The position numbers and the translations under genes are program-made. Positions 1-5,528 of a DNA stretch of 5,621 nt are shown here, piece by piece; position 1 is the first letter of the stretch; the number at the start of each line of letters is the position of its first letter. The DNA is from Candidatus Cloacimonadota bacterium (GTDB lineage Bacteria > Cloacimonadota > Cloacimonadia > Cloacimonadales > TCS61). The notes under the pieces were generated by a model. That model saw nothing but the letters and a program-made list of their open reading frames with translations, made no database searches and had not been told where the DNA came from. The stretch lies in contig JAGLWO010000002.1 of NCBI GenBank assembly GCA_023133395.1, positions 1 through 5,621 on the forward strand, read 5' to 3'.

Positions 1-1
1 T

Positions 2-1444
2 CCCTTTTACATTGAGGGAGAGATTTCTATTCCAGTTGGTGAAACTCTTTTTATCGAGCCCGGTGTAGATGTTATTTTCAACGGGCATTACAAATTTATT
101 GTAAATGGTTTTATCGAAGCAATTGGAACAGAGGCAGATTCAATCCTTTTTACAGCCGCAGACCCAGTAACCGGTTGGCATAGTTTGCGCTTTATTGATG
201 TACCTGACAGTAGTCACCTTTCATACTGTATCATCGAGTATGGCAATGCTACAGGAGAAATACCTGATTCCCATGGGGGTGGAATTTGTTGCGTGAACTC
301 AAATCCTGTAATTACTTGTTGTACAATCATCGACAACACAGCAGAAATGTCAGGTGGAGGTATAGCCTGCGAAGAATCAAATCCACAAATAATAAATTGT
401 ATATTAATTTATAACTCTTCTCTGGCAAGTGTTGGTGAAGGTGGTGGCGGTGGGATTGCAGGTTTTAATTCCAATCCTATAATCAGTAATTGTACAATCA
501 AATCGAACATTGCTACTTATGCGGGTGGTGGGATTGTTTTTAGTGAATCTAATGGTATAATTGAATACTGTAATGTCATAGGAAATACAGCATATACTGG
601 TGGTGGAATTGCTTGTTATAGTTCCAATGCAACTATAAGCTATTGCCTGATTACAGATAACAATGCCACTACTTGGGATGGTGGTGGTATAGATGCCTGG
701 GGGTATTCTGATATCACTGTCATAAACTGCACAGTCAGTGGAAATGATGCTGGTATGTACGGAGGTGGAATTGACTGTATGATGTCAGACATGACTATGG
801 TGAATACTATCATTGAAGGAAATACAGGTTCTGAAGGTGTTTATTTTTCCGATCCCGGTGAAGTGGATATTTTATTCAGTGATTTTGCTAATAATGAAGA
901 AGGAGATTTCGGAGGTAGTGTACCAACCGGATTGGGAGATATTACCCAAATTAATGCAAATGGAGACCCCGCTGATGATTTCCTGAACATATTCCTCGAT
1001 CCAATGTTTGTTGACCCCTTAAATGGTGATTTTCATATTTTAGAAGGTTCTCCATGCATTGATGCCGGATATCCGAATTCTCCACCCGATCCAGACGGAA
1101 CAATCGTAGATATTGGAAGATTCTATTTTGACCAGACTGGAATTAATGATAACACAATTGTACAAACAAAAAACTATCTTCTTCAAAACTATCCCAACCC
1201 CTTCAACCCGGAAACTACAATTGAGTATTCCATTCCCCAAGAATCTAAGGTCGACCTCAAAATCTACAACATCAAAGGACAGAAAGTAAAAACTCTTGTT
1301 AGTGAACAGCTTCCAGTAGGAGAGCACTCAGTAATCTGGAACGGCAGAGACTCCAATGGCAATCGAGTTGGTTCAGGAATCTATTTCTACAAATTAAAAA
1401 CCGATAATTTCGAAAAGACGAAGAAGATGATATTTATGAAGTAA
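2..1444 (+). CDS. Secreted right-handed beta-helix protein with C-terminal FlgD-Ig/T9SS-like sorting module (5' end missing)
   Basis: The frame is open from base 2 to the TAA at 1442-1444, giving 480 visible residues; the true start lies left of the window. A TTG at 185 is in frame but internal, because the residues before it already form beta-helix sequence (ISIPVGETLFIEPGVDVIF, then FIEAIGTEADSILFTA). This pattern, 'V.G.TL.I.PGV.I.F' then 'A.GT..D.I.FT', is typical of pectate-lyase-like parallel beta-helices. Seven GGGI turns follow with a 25-31 residue period, and a Cys ladder in NCT/YCN-type positions matches stacked coils. Next comes a DPMFVDP...DFHILEGSPCIDAG...DPDGT...DIG block that commonly ends such repeats in environmental genomes. 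The last ~102 residues are a sorting module (NYPNPFNP, GQKV, SGIYFY, KKMIFMK). I infer export across the outer membrane. No catalytic residues are recognised, so adhesion, carbohydrate binding and polysaccharide degradation all remain possible. Confidence 0.88.
   Translation, partial: PFYIEGEISIPVGETLFIEPGVDVIFNGHYKFIVNGFIEAIGTEADSILFTAADPVTGWHSLRFIDVPDSSHLSYCIIEYGNATGEIPDSHGGGICCVNSNPVITCCTIIDNTAEMSGGGIACEESNPQIINCILIYNSSLASVGEGGGGGIAGFNSNPIISNCTIKSNIATYAGGGIVFSESNGIIEYCNVIGNTAYTGGGIACYSSNATISYCLITDNNATTWDGGGIDAWGYSDITVINCTVSGNDAGMYGGGIDCMMSDMTMVNTIIEGNTGSEGVYFSDPGEVDILFSDFANNEEGDFGGSVPTGLGDITQINANGDPADDFLNIFLDPMFVDPLNGDFHILEGSPCIDAGYPNSPPDPDGTIVDIGRFYFDQTGINDNTIVQTKNYLLQNYPNPFNPETTIEYSIPQESKVDLKIYNIKGQKVKTLVSEQLPVGEHSVIWNGRDSNGNRVGSGIYFYKLKTDNFEKTKKMIFMK
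275..772 (+). repeat. Seven-coil GGGI protein repeat within the beta-helix gene
   Basis: The motif GGGI occurs seven times in frame, starting near bases 275, 353, 446, 524, 599, 680 and 761, which is 26, 31, 26, 25, 27 and 27 residues apart. Most coils share the order GGGI-(A/D)-C-x-x-S-(N/D)-x-x-I-x-x-C-x-I-x-x-N. At least six cysteines fall at the same place before the T-x-x-x-N turn, which fits an inward-facing cysteine stack of a right-handed beta-helix. The third coil is about five residues longer because of a poly-glycine loop (GEGGGGG). The repeats are degenerate at DNA level, so this is an old protein repeat and not a recent tandem expansion. Confidence 0.85.
1136..1441 (+). other. 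C-terminal FlgD-Ig-like / type IX-like sorting module, copy 1
   Basis: This covers the last 102 residues of the beta-helix protein. Motifs in order are NYPNPFNPETTI, YNIKGQKVKTL, GEHSVIWNGRDSNG, VGSGIYFY and a basic end KKMIFMK. The arrangement matches the FlgD-like Ig fold and the 'T9SS type A sorting domain' families of the FCB superphylum. By hand alignment 78 of 102 residues are identical to the module at 2414-2719, although the passengers they follow are unrelated folds. The likely role is targeting and anchoring at the outer membrane; this is family knowledge and not shown by the sequence. Confidence 0.88.
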
Positions 1445-1454
1445 ACAAAAAGTA

Positions 1455-1488
1455 CTCCTTCGTCCCGAAAACATTCGGGGCTACGGAG
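1455..1488. repeat. Imperfect palindrome / hairpin between the two secreted-protein genes
   Basis: Arms 1455-1469 and 1474-1488 can pair over 15 positions: twelve Watson-Crick pairs, one G-U and two mismatches, with a 4-base AACA loop. The arms carry CTCCTTCG...CCCGAA and TTCGGGG...CGGAG. The hairpin starts 10 bases after the upstream stop and ends just before the downstream ribosome binding site (1492-1500). No T-run follows, so it is a poor intrinsic terminator. It looks more like a dispersed REP-type element, or an RNA structure that slows decay or partly separates expression of the two genes. Confidence 0.6.
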
Positions 1489-1491
1489 GAC

Positions 1492-1500
1492 AAAGGAGGA
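1492..1500 (+). promoter_or_regulatory. Strong ribosome binding site fixing the start at 1505
   Basis: AAAGGAGGA lies 4 bases before ATG 1505. The in-frame ATGs at 1541 and 1547 have no such site before them. This supports the longer protein, even though the longer N-terminus is unusual (two hydrophobic stretches). Confidence 0.8.
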
Positions 1501-1504
1501 AATT

Positions 1505-2722
1505 ATGAAAAAACAGTTAGTATTTGTGCTTTCTGTGTTAATGAAGATGCGACAGCAGTACTTCGCATCGCTGAAGAACAGAAGTGTTATTGGTCTTCTG
1601 ATGTGTATTGTTATTTTGGTTTCGTTTACCACAAAGGTTTACCCTCAGACAGAATGGACGAAATATGAGGGTAACCCCGTATTGGATCCAGGACCACCAG
1701 GAGCCTGGGACGAAAATGTAGTCGTACACCCCTCTGTACTCTTTGATGGTACTACATACCATATGTGGTACAGTAATTATGTAAATGCATTATGTGTAAA
1801 CATTGGCTATGCTACCTCACCGGATGGTATCACCTGGACAAAATATGATGATCCAACTACCACATCTCCCCCTTTTGCACAGAGTGATCCTGTTTTAAAT
1901 CCAGGAGAACCAGGAGAATGGGACGATGCAAGGGTTTCCCACCCAAAAGTACTCCTTCTTGATACTACTTATTATATGTGGTACTCTGGCAGTGATAACT
2001 ACATATCTTCTGGACCTAGTTCAATCGGACGTGCTACATCAATAGATGGTATTACCTGGGACAGAGATCCTGATAATCCAGTACTTACTCCAGGTACAGC
2101 GGGAAGCTGGGATAATCCAAGAGTCGATGGTCCAAGCGTAATCTATGACGACAATGCCTATCAAATGTGGTACTCAGGTGGTGATTTCATCGCCTGGCGT
2201 ATCGGTTATGCCACGTCACCAGATGGTAGCATCTGGACGAAGGCAGATAGCCTTAATCCGGTATTAGATTGGGGAGAACCGGGCAGTTGGGAAGATTCTG
2301 CTGTTGCGTTTTGTTCGGTAGTCTTTGACGCTACCAATTATGAGTATAAGATGTGGTACACTGGTATTGATGTAAGTGTGGAAGCACATATCGGCTATGC
2401 AACAAGTTCTACGATCGGAATTAATGAAAATACAATTGTACAAACACAAGACTATCTGCATCAGAATTACCCCAATCCCTTTAATCCGGAAACTACTATT
2501 AGCTATCAGCTTCCAGAGAATAGTAAGGTGGAGTTAATAGTTTATAACCTAAAAGGACAGAAGGTGAAAACACTTATCAATGAACTACTCTCTGCAGGAG
2601 AGCACTCTGTTATCTGGGATGGCAGGGATTCTAATGGTAATCGAGTCGGTTCAGGAATATATTTCTATAAAATGAAAACAGATAACCATGAAGAAACCAA
2701 AAAGATGATACTTATGAAGTAG
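1505..2722 (+). CDS. Secreted four-blade beta-propeller-like (GH43/GH32-like fold) protein with C-terminal sorting module
   Basis: The protein has 405 residues. The N-terminus has a short hydrophobic stretch (residues 4-12), a basic spacer (13-26) and a second, typical signal-peptide core (27-42), with cleavage likely near VYPQ/TEW. Residues 51-302 form four repeats of about 60-74 residues of the form NPVL-x-PG-x-x-G-x-W-(D/E)...V..PSV..D...Y.MWYSG......IGYATSPDG..W. This resembles five-bladed GH43/GH32/GH130-type propellers, but only four units are present and no catalytic acid triad could be assigned. A sugar-binding or non-enzymatic role is therefore as likely as glycosidase activity. Residues 304-405 are the sorting module (NYPNPFNP, GQKV, SGIYFY, KKMILMK). 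The gene begins 60 bases after the beta-helix gene on the same strand, so co-transcription is possible. Confidence 0.88.
   Translation: MKKQLVFVLSVLMKMRQQYFASLKNRSVIGLLMCIVILVSFTTKVYPQTEWTKYEGNPVLDPGPPGAWDENVVVHPSVLFDGTTYHMWYSNYVNALCVNIGYATSPDGITWTKYDDPTTTSPPFAQSDPVLNPGEPGEWDDARVSHPKVLLLDTTYYMWYSGSDNYISSGPSSIGRATSIDGITWDRDPDNPVLTPGTAGSWDNPRVDGPSVIYDDNAYQMWYSGGDFIAWRIGYATSPDGSIWTKADSLNPVLDWGEPGSWEDSAVAFCSVVFDATNYEYKMWYTGIDVSVEAHIGYATSSTIGINENTIVQTQDYLHQNYPNPFNPETTISYQLPENSKVELIVYNLKGQKVKTLINELLSAGEHSVIWDGRDSNGNRVGSGIYFYKMKTDNHEETKKMILMK
1655..2410 (+). repeat. Four propeller-blade repeats within the secreted protein gene
   Basis: Blades cover approximately residues 51-110, 111-184, 185-244 and 245-302. 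The (N/D)PVL motif falls at residues 57, 128, 191 and 251. MWY(S/T) falls at 87, 158, 221 and 283, and IG(Y/R)ATS closes each blade. The second blade is longer, with a DDPTTTSPPFAQSDPVL insertion. In the fourth, the conserved (H/G)P before SV becomes FC (VAFCSV). Classical GH43-type folds have five blades, so this copy is either short by one or has a divergent fifth blade that I cannot see. Confidence 0.75.
2414..2719 (+). other. C-terminal FlgD-Ig-like / type IX-like sorting module, copy 2
   Basis: These last 102 residues align without gaps to the module at 1136-1441 at 78 of 102 positions. Even the linker before NYPNPFNP is shared (GIN-(D/E)-NTIVQT). The stretch WxGRDSNGNRVGSGIYFYK is nearly invariant. 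Homology extends to the linker but not into the passenger, which points to module duplication or gene conversion at the 3' ends of otherwise unrelated genes. Confidence 0.88.
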
Positions 2723-2728
2723 TTCCTC

Positions 2729-2775
2729 ACCCCCTCTTTAATTCTCCCCCATATTTAGGGGGAGATAGTGGGGGT
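2729..2775. repeat. Nested C-rich/G-rich palindromic repeat
   Basis: An inner hairpin pairs 2743-2750 (TCTCCCCC) with 2758-2765 (GGGGGAGA) around a 7-base AT loop. An outer stem pairs 2729-2734 (ACCCCC) with 2770-2775 (GGGGGT). The element starts 6 bases after the TAG at 2720-2722. Its stem could act as a terminator or 3' stabiliser for the upstream mRNA, but no T-run follows it. The two-tier design resembles dispersed palindromic elements of many environmental genomes; whether it recurs in this genome cannot be seen here. Confidence 0.65.
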
Positions 2776-2825
2776 TAAAAGCAGGTGATTACCAGAAAGT
2801 TAAGAAGATGTTGTTGGTGAAGTAA
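2775..2825 (+). pseudogene. Orphan 3' end of a sorting-module gene (relic 1)
   Basis: This frame reads LKAGDYQKVKKMLLVK then TAA (2823-2825). It matches the last 16-17 residues of the sorting modules upstream (KLKTDNFEKTKKMIFMK, KMKTDNHEETKKMILMK) in length, the basic K-K-M core and a stop directly after the final K. A TAG in the same frame at 2766-2768 lies inside the palindromic repeat, so no gene body remains. The residues differ enough from both neighbours to exclude a recent copy of either. It is best read as the leftover tail of a third gene whose body was deleted or replaced. Confidence 0.72.
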
Positions 2826-2996
2826 ATAATGAAAATAACATTAATATTCGGATTTTTCTCATTTTTTTCAAGGTTTTTGGAACTCAGCATTAAGAATCTT
2901 ATGAAATGTTATTAAGTGAAGATATAAGGATATTATACTTCAAGGTTCACAGTTGGACAGTGATGTTAGGTCCGCGTTGAAGTGATGTCGTGGCTT
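2826..2996. other. AT-rich intergenic stretch without convincing gene
   Basis: A 28-codon frame, ATG 2829 to TAA 2913-2915, has a signal-peptide-like beginning (MKITLIFGFFSFF) but no clear ribosome binding site; it could be the broken 5' end of a lost exported protein. A 7-bp inverted repeat (ACTTCAA 2937-2943, TTGAAGT 2977-2983) encloses 33 bases that also contain GGAC/GTCC. A TATTATACT stretch near 2931-2939 could be a -10 element for the next gene, but I cannot place a -35 box. Confidence 0.4.
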
Positions 2997-3003
2997 GGGG
3001 AGG
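2997..3003 (+). promoter_or_regulatory. Ribosome binding site fixing the start at 3009
   Basis: GGGGAGG lies 5 bases before ATG 3009. Longer in-frame starts exist (GTG 2982, ATG 2985), but they would put this site inside the coding region and add MMSWLGEET before a clean signal peptide. Confidence 0.75.
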
Positions 3004-3008
3004 AAACT

Positions 3009-3563
3009 ATGTTCAAAGCTATAACACTCACGATTTGTCTGATAGCAGGAACATGCCAGATAACATTTGCCCAGATAAGTCAACCGTACGAATCGAAATC
3101 AACCATTACAGCCGTTAAGTACTCGGTTTACGGAACAGTTATCCCGATTGTGGTTGGAGGAACTTGTATGTTGGCTGCTTCTGAGGATGACATAACCACG
3201 TTTGTTATCGGTTTACAAGTAGGATCGCTCGGAGCTGTGGCAGGTCCGGGATTAGGGCACGCTTATGCCGGTCGCTGGGAGCACTTTGCTCTGGGTAGTC
3301 TGGTGAGGACGGTGGGAGCCATATTCATAGCCTCAGGGATTATCGAACTTATCGGAGTATACGAAGAGGGGAAAAGCAGCGGAGCACCTGCACTAACCTT
3401 TGGTTGTGCTATCTACTTATGGAGTGCGATCCATGACTTCAGAACTCTGGACAGATCGGTAAAGCGGTACAACCAGAGGCATACAGGCACCACCATTAGT
3501 GTCAATCCAATATACTATGCCAGCAAGAATGCACCCGGTATCGTCGTCAGTGTCAGTTTCTGA
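3009..3563 (+). CDS. Small exported/membrane protein with PGLGHxYAG motif, function unknown
   Basis: The protein has 184 residues from ATG 3009. A signal peptide (1-21, cleavage likely at TFA/Q) precedes hydrophobic segments at about 38-57, 64-80, 94-116 and 128-142. Between the second and third lies AGPGLGHAYAGRWEHF (about 78-93). A PG-x-G-x-x-YAG-x-(W/Y) turn is common in small TM2/DUF5683-like membrane proteins of FCB bacteria. A basic linker (RSVKRYNQRH) then leads to a C-terminal strand pair ending VVSVSF. The terminal Phe recalls outer-membrane protein ends, although this one is too short for a full barrel. Hand counts on three 60-base lines gave 47, 53 and 62% GC, against 28 and 35% on two creD lines, so its composition is unlike its right-hand neighbour. 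Function is not recognised. Confidence 0.75.
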   Translation: MFKAITLTICLIAGTCQITFAQISQPYESKSTITAVKYSVYGTVIPIVVGGTCMLAASEDDITTFVIGLQVGSLGAVAGPGLGHAYAGRWEHFALGSLVRTVGAIFIASGIIELIGVYEEGKSSGAPALTFGCAIYLWSAIHDFRTLDRSVKRYNQRHTGTTISVNPIYYASKNAPGIVVSVSF

Positions 3564-3610
3564 AAACCGATGAATTTGAGAAAAAAAGAGAGATGATACT
3601 TCTGAAATAG
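3557..3610 (+). pseudogene. Orphan 3' end of a sorting-module gene (relic 2)
   Basis: In another frame than the preceding gene, bases 3557-3610 read FLKTDEFEKKREMILLK then TAG. Compare KLKTDNFEKTKKMIFMK at the end of the first protein: the LKTD-x-FEK core and the M-I-(F/L)-x-K end are kept. The relic overlaps the TGA of the preceding gene (3561-3563), so the two reading frames are joined base to base. It is evidently the tail of a lost tail-bearing gene whose upstream part was replaced by the 3009-3563 gene, or of that gene's own frameshifted ancestor. Confidence 0.75.
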
Positions 3611-3643
3611 TTTCAGATAATAAAAGAATAGACATTTTGCTTA

Positions 3644-3705
3644 TTCAGGTCAAATTGACCGTGTGCTCGAAAAATACGGGTTTTAAACAGGTCATTTGAC
3701 CTGAA
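3644..3705. promoter_or_regulatory. Paired AGGTCA/TGACCT dyads upstream of creD
   Basis: Dyad 1 is GGTCAA-A-TTGACC (3648-3660). Dyad 2 is CAGGTCA-TT-TGACCTG (3688-3703). Their centres are about 41.5 bases apart, close to four helical turns. The two also pair with each other: 3644-3660 with 3690-3705 form a 16-bp stem with one bulged T and a 29-base loop. Dyad 2 ends 30 bases before ATG 3734. A TATAAA at 3711-3716 follows it and could be a -10 element. Readings are an operator pair for a repressor of creD, a long hairpin, or a weak terminator (a 6-bp stem CAGGTC/GACCTG followed by ATTTTG). The inner spacing differs by one base between dyads, which weakens the operator reading. Confidence 0.5.
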
Positions 3706-3733
3706 TTTTGTATAAAATTTCAGGAGGATATAA

Positions 3734-5032
3734 ATGCAGGAGAAGAAACCGAAAAACAAACTGGGTTTAAAATTACTGATTATCGGAGCGTTAATTCTGG
3801 TACTTCTTATTCCCGGTGCAATGATAATGTCTCTGATTCGTGAAAGGCAGATAAGAAGAGATGATGCGGTCTTTGAGGTTAGCGAAAAATGGGGACAGGA
3901 ACAGACTGTTTCCGGTCCTGTAATATCAATTCCTTTTAAGACATTTTTTAAAGACAAGAAAGGTAATTGGACTGTTTATACTCATTATGCTCATTTTTTA
4001 CCAGATGATTTGTCAATTGAAGCTATGGTAAATCCGGAAATCCGTTATAGAGGGATTTATGAAGTGGTTTTGTATAATACTTCTTTAAAATTAAAAGGAA
4101 ACTTCTCATCGATAAATATGAAAAAATTCAGCATTCCTGCTAAAGACATTCTCTGGCAAGAATCTTTTCTCTCTGTGGGAATCACTCACATGAAGGGTAT
4201 CAAGGAATCGATCATAGTTAATTGGAACGATTCAGAACTCACAGTGAATCCCGGGATCGAATCAAATGATATCCTGGCTTCTGGATTCAGTACAAGAATA
4301 AATGTAAAACCTGATAATGAGAATATGGAGTTCTCATTAGAAATTGACCTTAACGGTAGTGGAGGATTGCATTTTGCACCTTTAGGAAATGAAACTAATG
4401 TGAATATTGTATCAAATTGGAAAAATCCGAGTTTTATCGGTGAATTCCTACCGGAAAACCGCGAGGTTACTGATGAAGGCTTCTCTGCAAATTGGAAAGT
4501 TTTGCAACTAAACAGGAATTATCCTCAGGAATGGATCGGGAATAAATTTAGAATCGAATCATCCACTTTTGGCGTTGAACTACTTCTACCTGTTGATGAA
4601 TATCAGAAAAATATGAGAACTGTAAAATATGCGATTATGTTCATTTTATTAACTTTTCTTGCATTCTTTATGATGGAAACTTTGAATAAAAAGAAGATCC
4701 ATCCTTTTCAGTATCTTCTGGTGGGAACAGCTCTGATAATTTTCTATACATTACTACTCTCAATTTCTGAACATCTTTCTTTTAAATATGCATATCTAAT
4801 TGCCAGTGTTGCCACGATTGCATTAATAACCGCATATACGAAGAGCGTGCTGAAGGATAAAAAATTAACTTCGATCATAGCTTTGATTCTCATCATTCTT
4901 TATTGTTTTCTTTATGTGCTCTTACAGCTTCAGGATTATGCTTTGCTTCTGGGAAGTATTGGCTTATTCGTTATCCTGGCAGTTGTGATGTACATCAGCC
5001 GTAAAATTGACTGGTATGCCGGTTCAGCATAA
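3734..5032 (+). CDS. creD: CreD-family inner-membrane protein
   Basis: The protein has 432 residues, close to the usual ~450 of CreD. ATG 3734 follows AGGAGG (3722-3727) by 6 bases. One membrane helix (about 11-33) is followed by the family signature RERQIRRDDAVFEVSEKWG (37-54), QTVSGPVISIPF (57-68), HFLPDDL and EIRYRGIYEVVLYN (102-115). A periplasmic beta-rich domain (about 70-290) ends with GLHFAPLGNET, NWKNPSFIGEFLP and NWKVLQLNRNYPQ. Several helices (about 297-420) carry LVGTALIIFYTLLLSISEH, FKYAYLIAS, LQDYALLLGS and RKIDWY, all CreD hallmarks. In Enterobacteria creD is controlled by CreBC and affects envelope stress and beta-lactam or colicin responses; the biochemical activity is unknown. 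No CreB tag (paired TTCAC) is visible upstream; two AGGTCA dyads stand there instead. Confidence 0.95.
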   Translation: MQEKKPKNKLGLKLLIIGALILVLLIPGAMIMSLIRERQIRRDDAVFEVSEKWGQEQTVSGPVISIPFKTFFKDKKGNWTVYTHYAHFLPDDLSIEAMVNPEIRYRGIYEVVLYNTSLKLKGNFSSINMKKFSIPAKDILWQESFLSVGITHMKGIKESIIVNWNDSELTVNPGIESNDILASGFSTRINVKPDNENMEFSLEIDLNGSGGLHFAPLGNETNVNIVSNWKNPSFIGEFLPENREVTDEGFSANWKVLQLNRNYPQEWIGNKFRIESSTFGVELLLPVDEYQKNMRTVKYAIMFILLTFLAFFMMETLNKKKIHPFQYLLVGTALIIFYTLLLSISEHLSFKYAYLIASVATIALITAYTKSVLKDKKLTSIIALILIILYCFLYVLLQLQDYALLLGSIGLFVILAVVMYISRKIDWYAGSA

Positions 5033-5037
5033 CCTTA

Positions 5038-5058
5038 AGCGATCCTTAGCAGGTCGCT
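5038..5058. other. Short hairpin between creD and the DUF2809-like gene
   Basis: AGCGATCC (5038-5045) can pair with GGTCGCT (5052-5058) over 7 bp with one bulged T and a 6-base loop. No T-run follows, so it is unlikely to be a full terminator. The 70-base gap between the genes is compatible with read-through. Confidence 0.3.
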
Positions 5059-5102
5059 ATGGCATGATAGTTGGTCAAGTTACATAAGGAGTTTTTCTGT
5101 AC

Positions 5103-5528
5103 TTGAAACAAAGAATTATAACTTTACTCTCACTTCTTTTCATAACACCTCTTGGATTTTTGTGTAAATTTTATTCAGGAGTTGGTGCAAAGTGGCTCAA
5201 TGATTCATTTGGTGGTTTGCTTTATGAAATATTCTGGTGTCTGGTGGTTTTTCTCATCTTACCAAAATTCAAACCGATCAATATTGCTATCGGAGTTTTT
5301 ATTGTAACCTGTGTTTTGGAAATCATGCAGTTGTGGCACCCACCTTTTTTGGAATTGACACGGAGTAATTTTATCGGAAGAACTGTTATCGGAACATCAT
5401 TTGTCTGGAGTGATTTTATTTATTATGTGCTGGGTTCTACGCTTGGCTGGTTGTGGTTGGCAAGCATAAGAAAAATTAACGAGCAAAGAAGGGGAAAAAC
5501 CACAGAGCGCACGGAGAGCACTGAGTAA
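5103..5528 (+). CDS. Small integral membrane protein, DUF2809-like
   Basis: The 141-residue frame starts at TTG 5103 (MKQRIITLLS). AAGGAG at 5086-5091 lies 11 bases before TTG, which is rather long; a CTG at 5097 would have better spacing but gives a less typical start. An in-frame TAA at 5085-5087 rules out a start further upstream. Hydrophobic segments lie at about 4-21, 38-53, 58-75 and 100-121. The blocks GGLLYEIFWCLVVFLILP, VLEIMQLWHPPFLELTRS and FVWSDFIYYVLGSTLGW match the pattern of DUF2809 proteins ('E..QL...P.L...R', then 'F.W.D...Y..G'). No function is known for that family. The last 11 residues (GKTTERTESTE) are translated from a dispersed-type DNA repeat and are probably not part of the ancestral protein. 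It lies 70 bases after creD on the same strand. Confidence 0.8.
   Translation: MKQRIITLLSLLFITPLGFLCKFYSGVGAKWLNDSFGGLLYEIFWCLVVFLILPKFKPINIAIGVFIVTCVLEIMQLWHPPFLELTRSNFIGRTVIGTSFVWSDFIYYVLGSTLGWLWLASIRKINEQRRGKTTERTESTE

Noticed and set aside
185..187. TTG as start of the beta-helix gene
   Set aside because: The same frame is open back to base 2 and already encodes typical beta-helix sequence, so the TTG is internal and the gene enters from the left edge.
1040..2461. Several minus-strand frames of 65-95 codons
   Set aside because: All lie opposite the two secreted-protein genes and show no family pattern or ribosome binding site of note.
2743..2765. C-rich/G-rich hairpin as an intrinsic terminator
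   Set aside because: The stem is strong, but purine-rich sequence and no T-run follow it; it is kept as a palindromic repeat.
2829..2915. 28-codon frame MKITLIFGFFSFF... as a small gene
   Set aside because: It has no clear ribosome binding site, is very short, and lies between a relic and AT-rich sequence. It is more likely chance or a broken signal-peptide start.
2947..2951. TTCAC as a CreB tag
   Set aside because: It is single, not paired as TTCAC-N6-TTCAC, and lies about 780 bases before creD in another gene's upstream region.
2982..3008. GTG 2982 or ATG 2985 as start of the 184-residue protein
   Set aside because: GGGGAGG at 2997-3003 fits ATG 3009, and only that start gives a standard signal peptide. 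The 2982-2983 bases also belong to an inverted repeat.
3613..3957. Minus-strand frame of 114 codons
   Set aside because: It overlaps the start of creD and the dyad region, has low-complexity residues and no recognisable family; it is a shadow of the coding strand.
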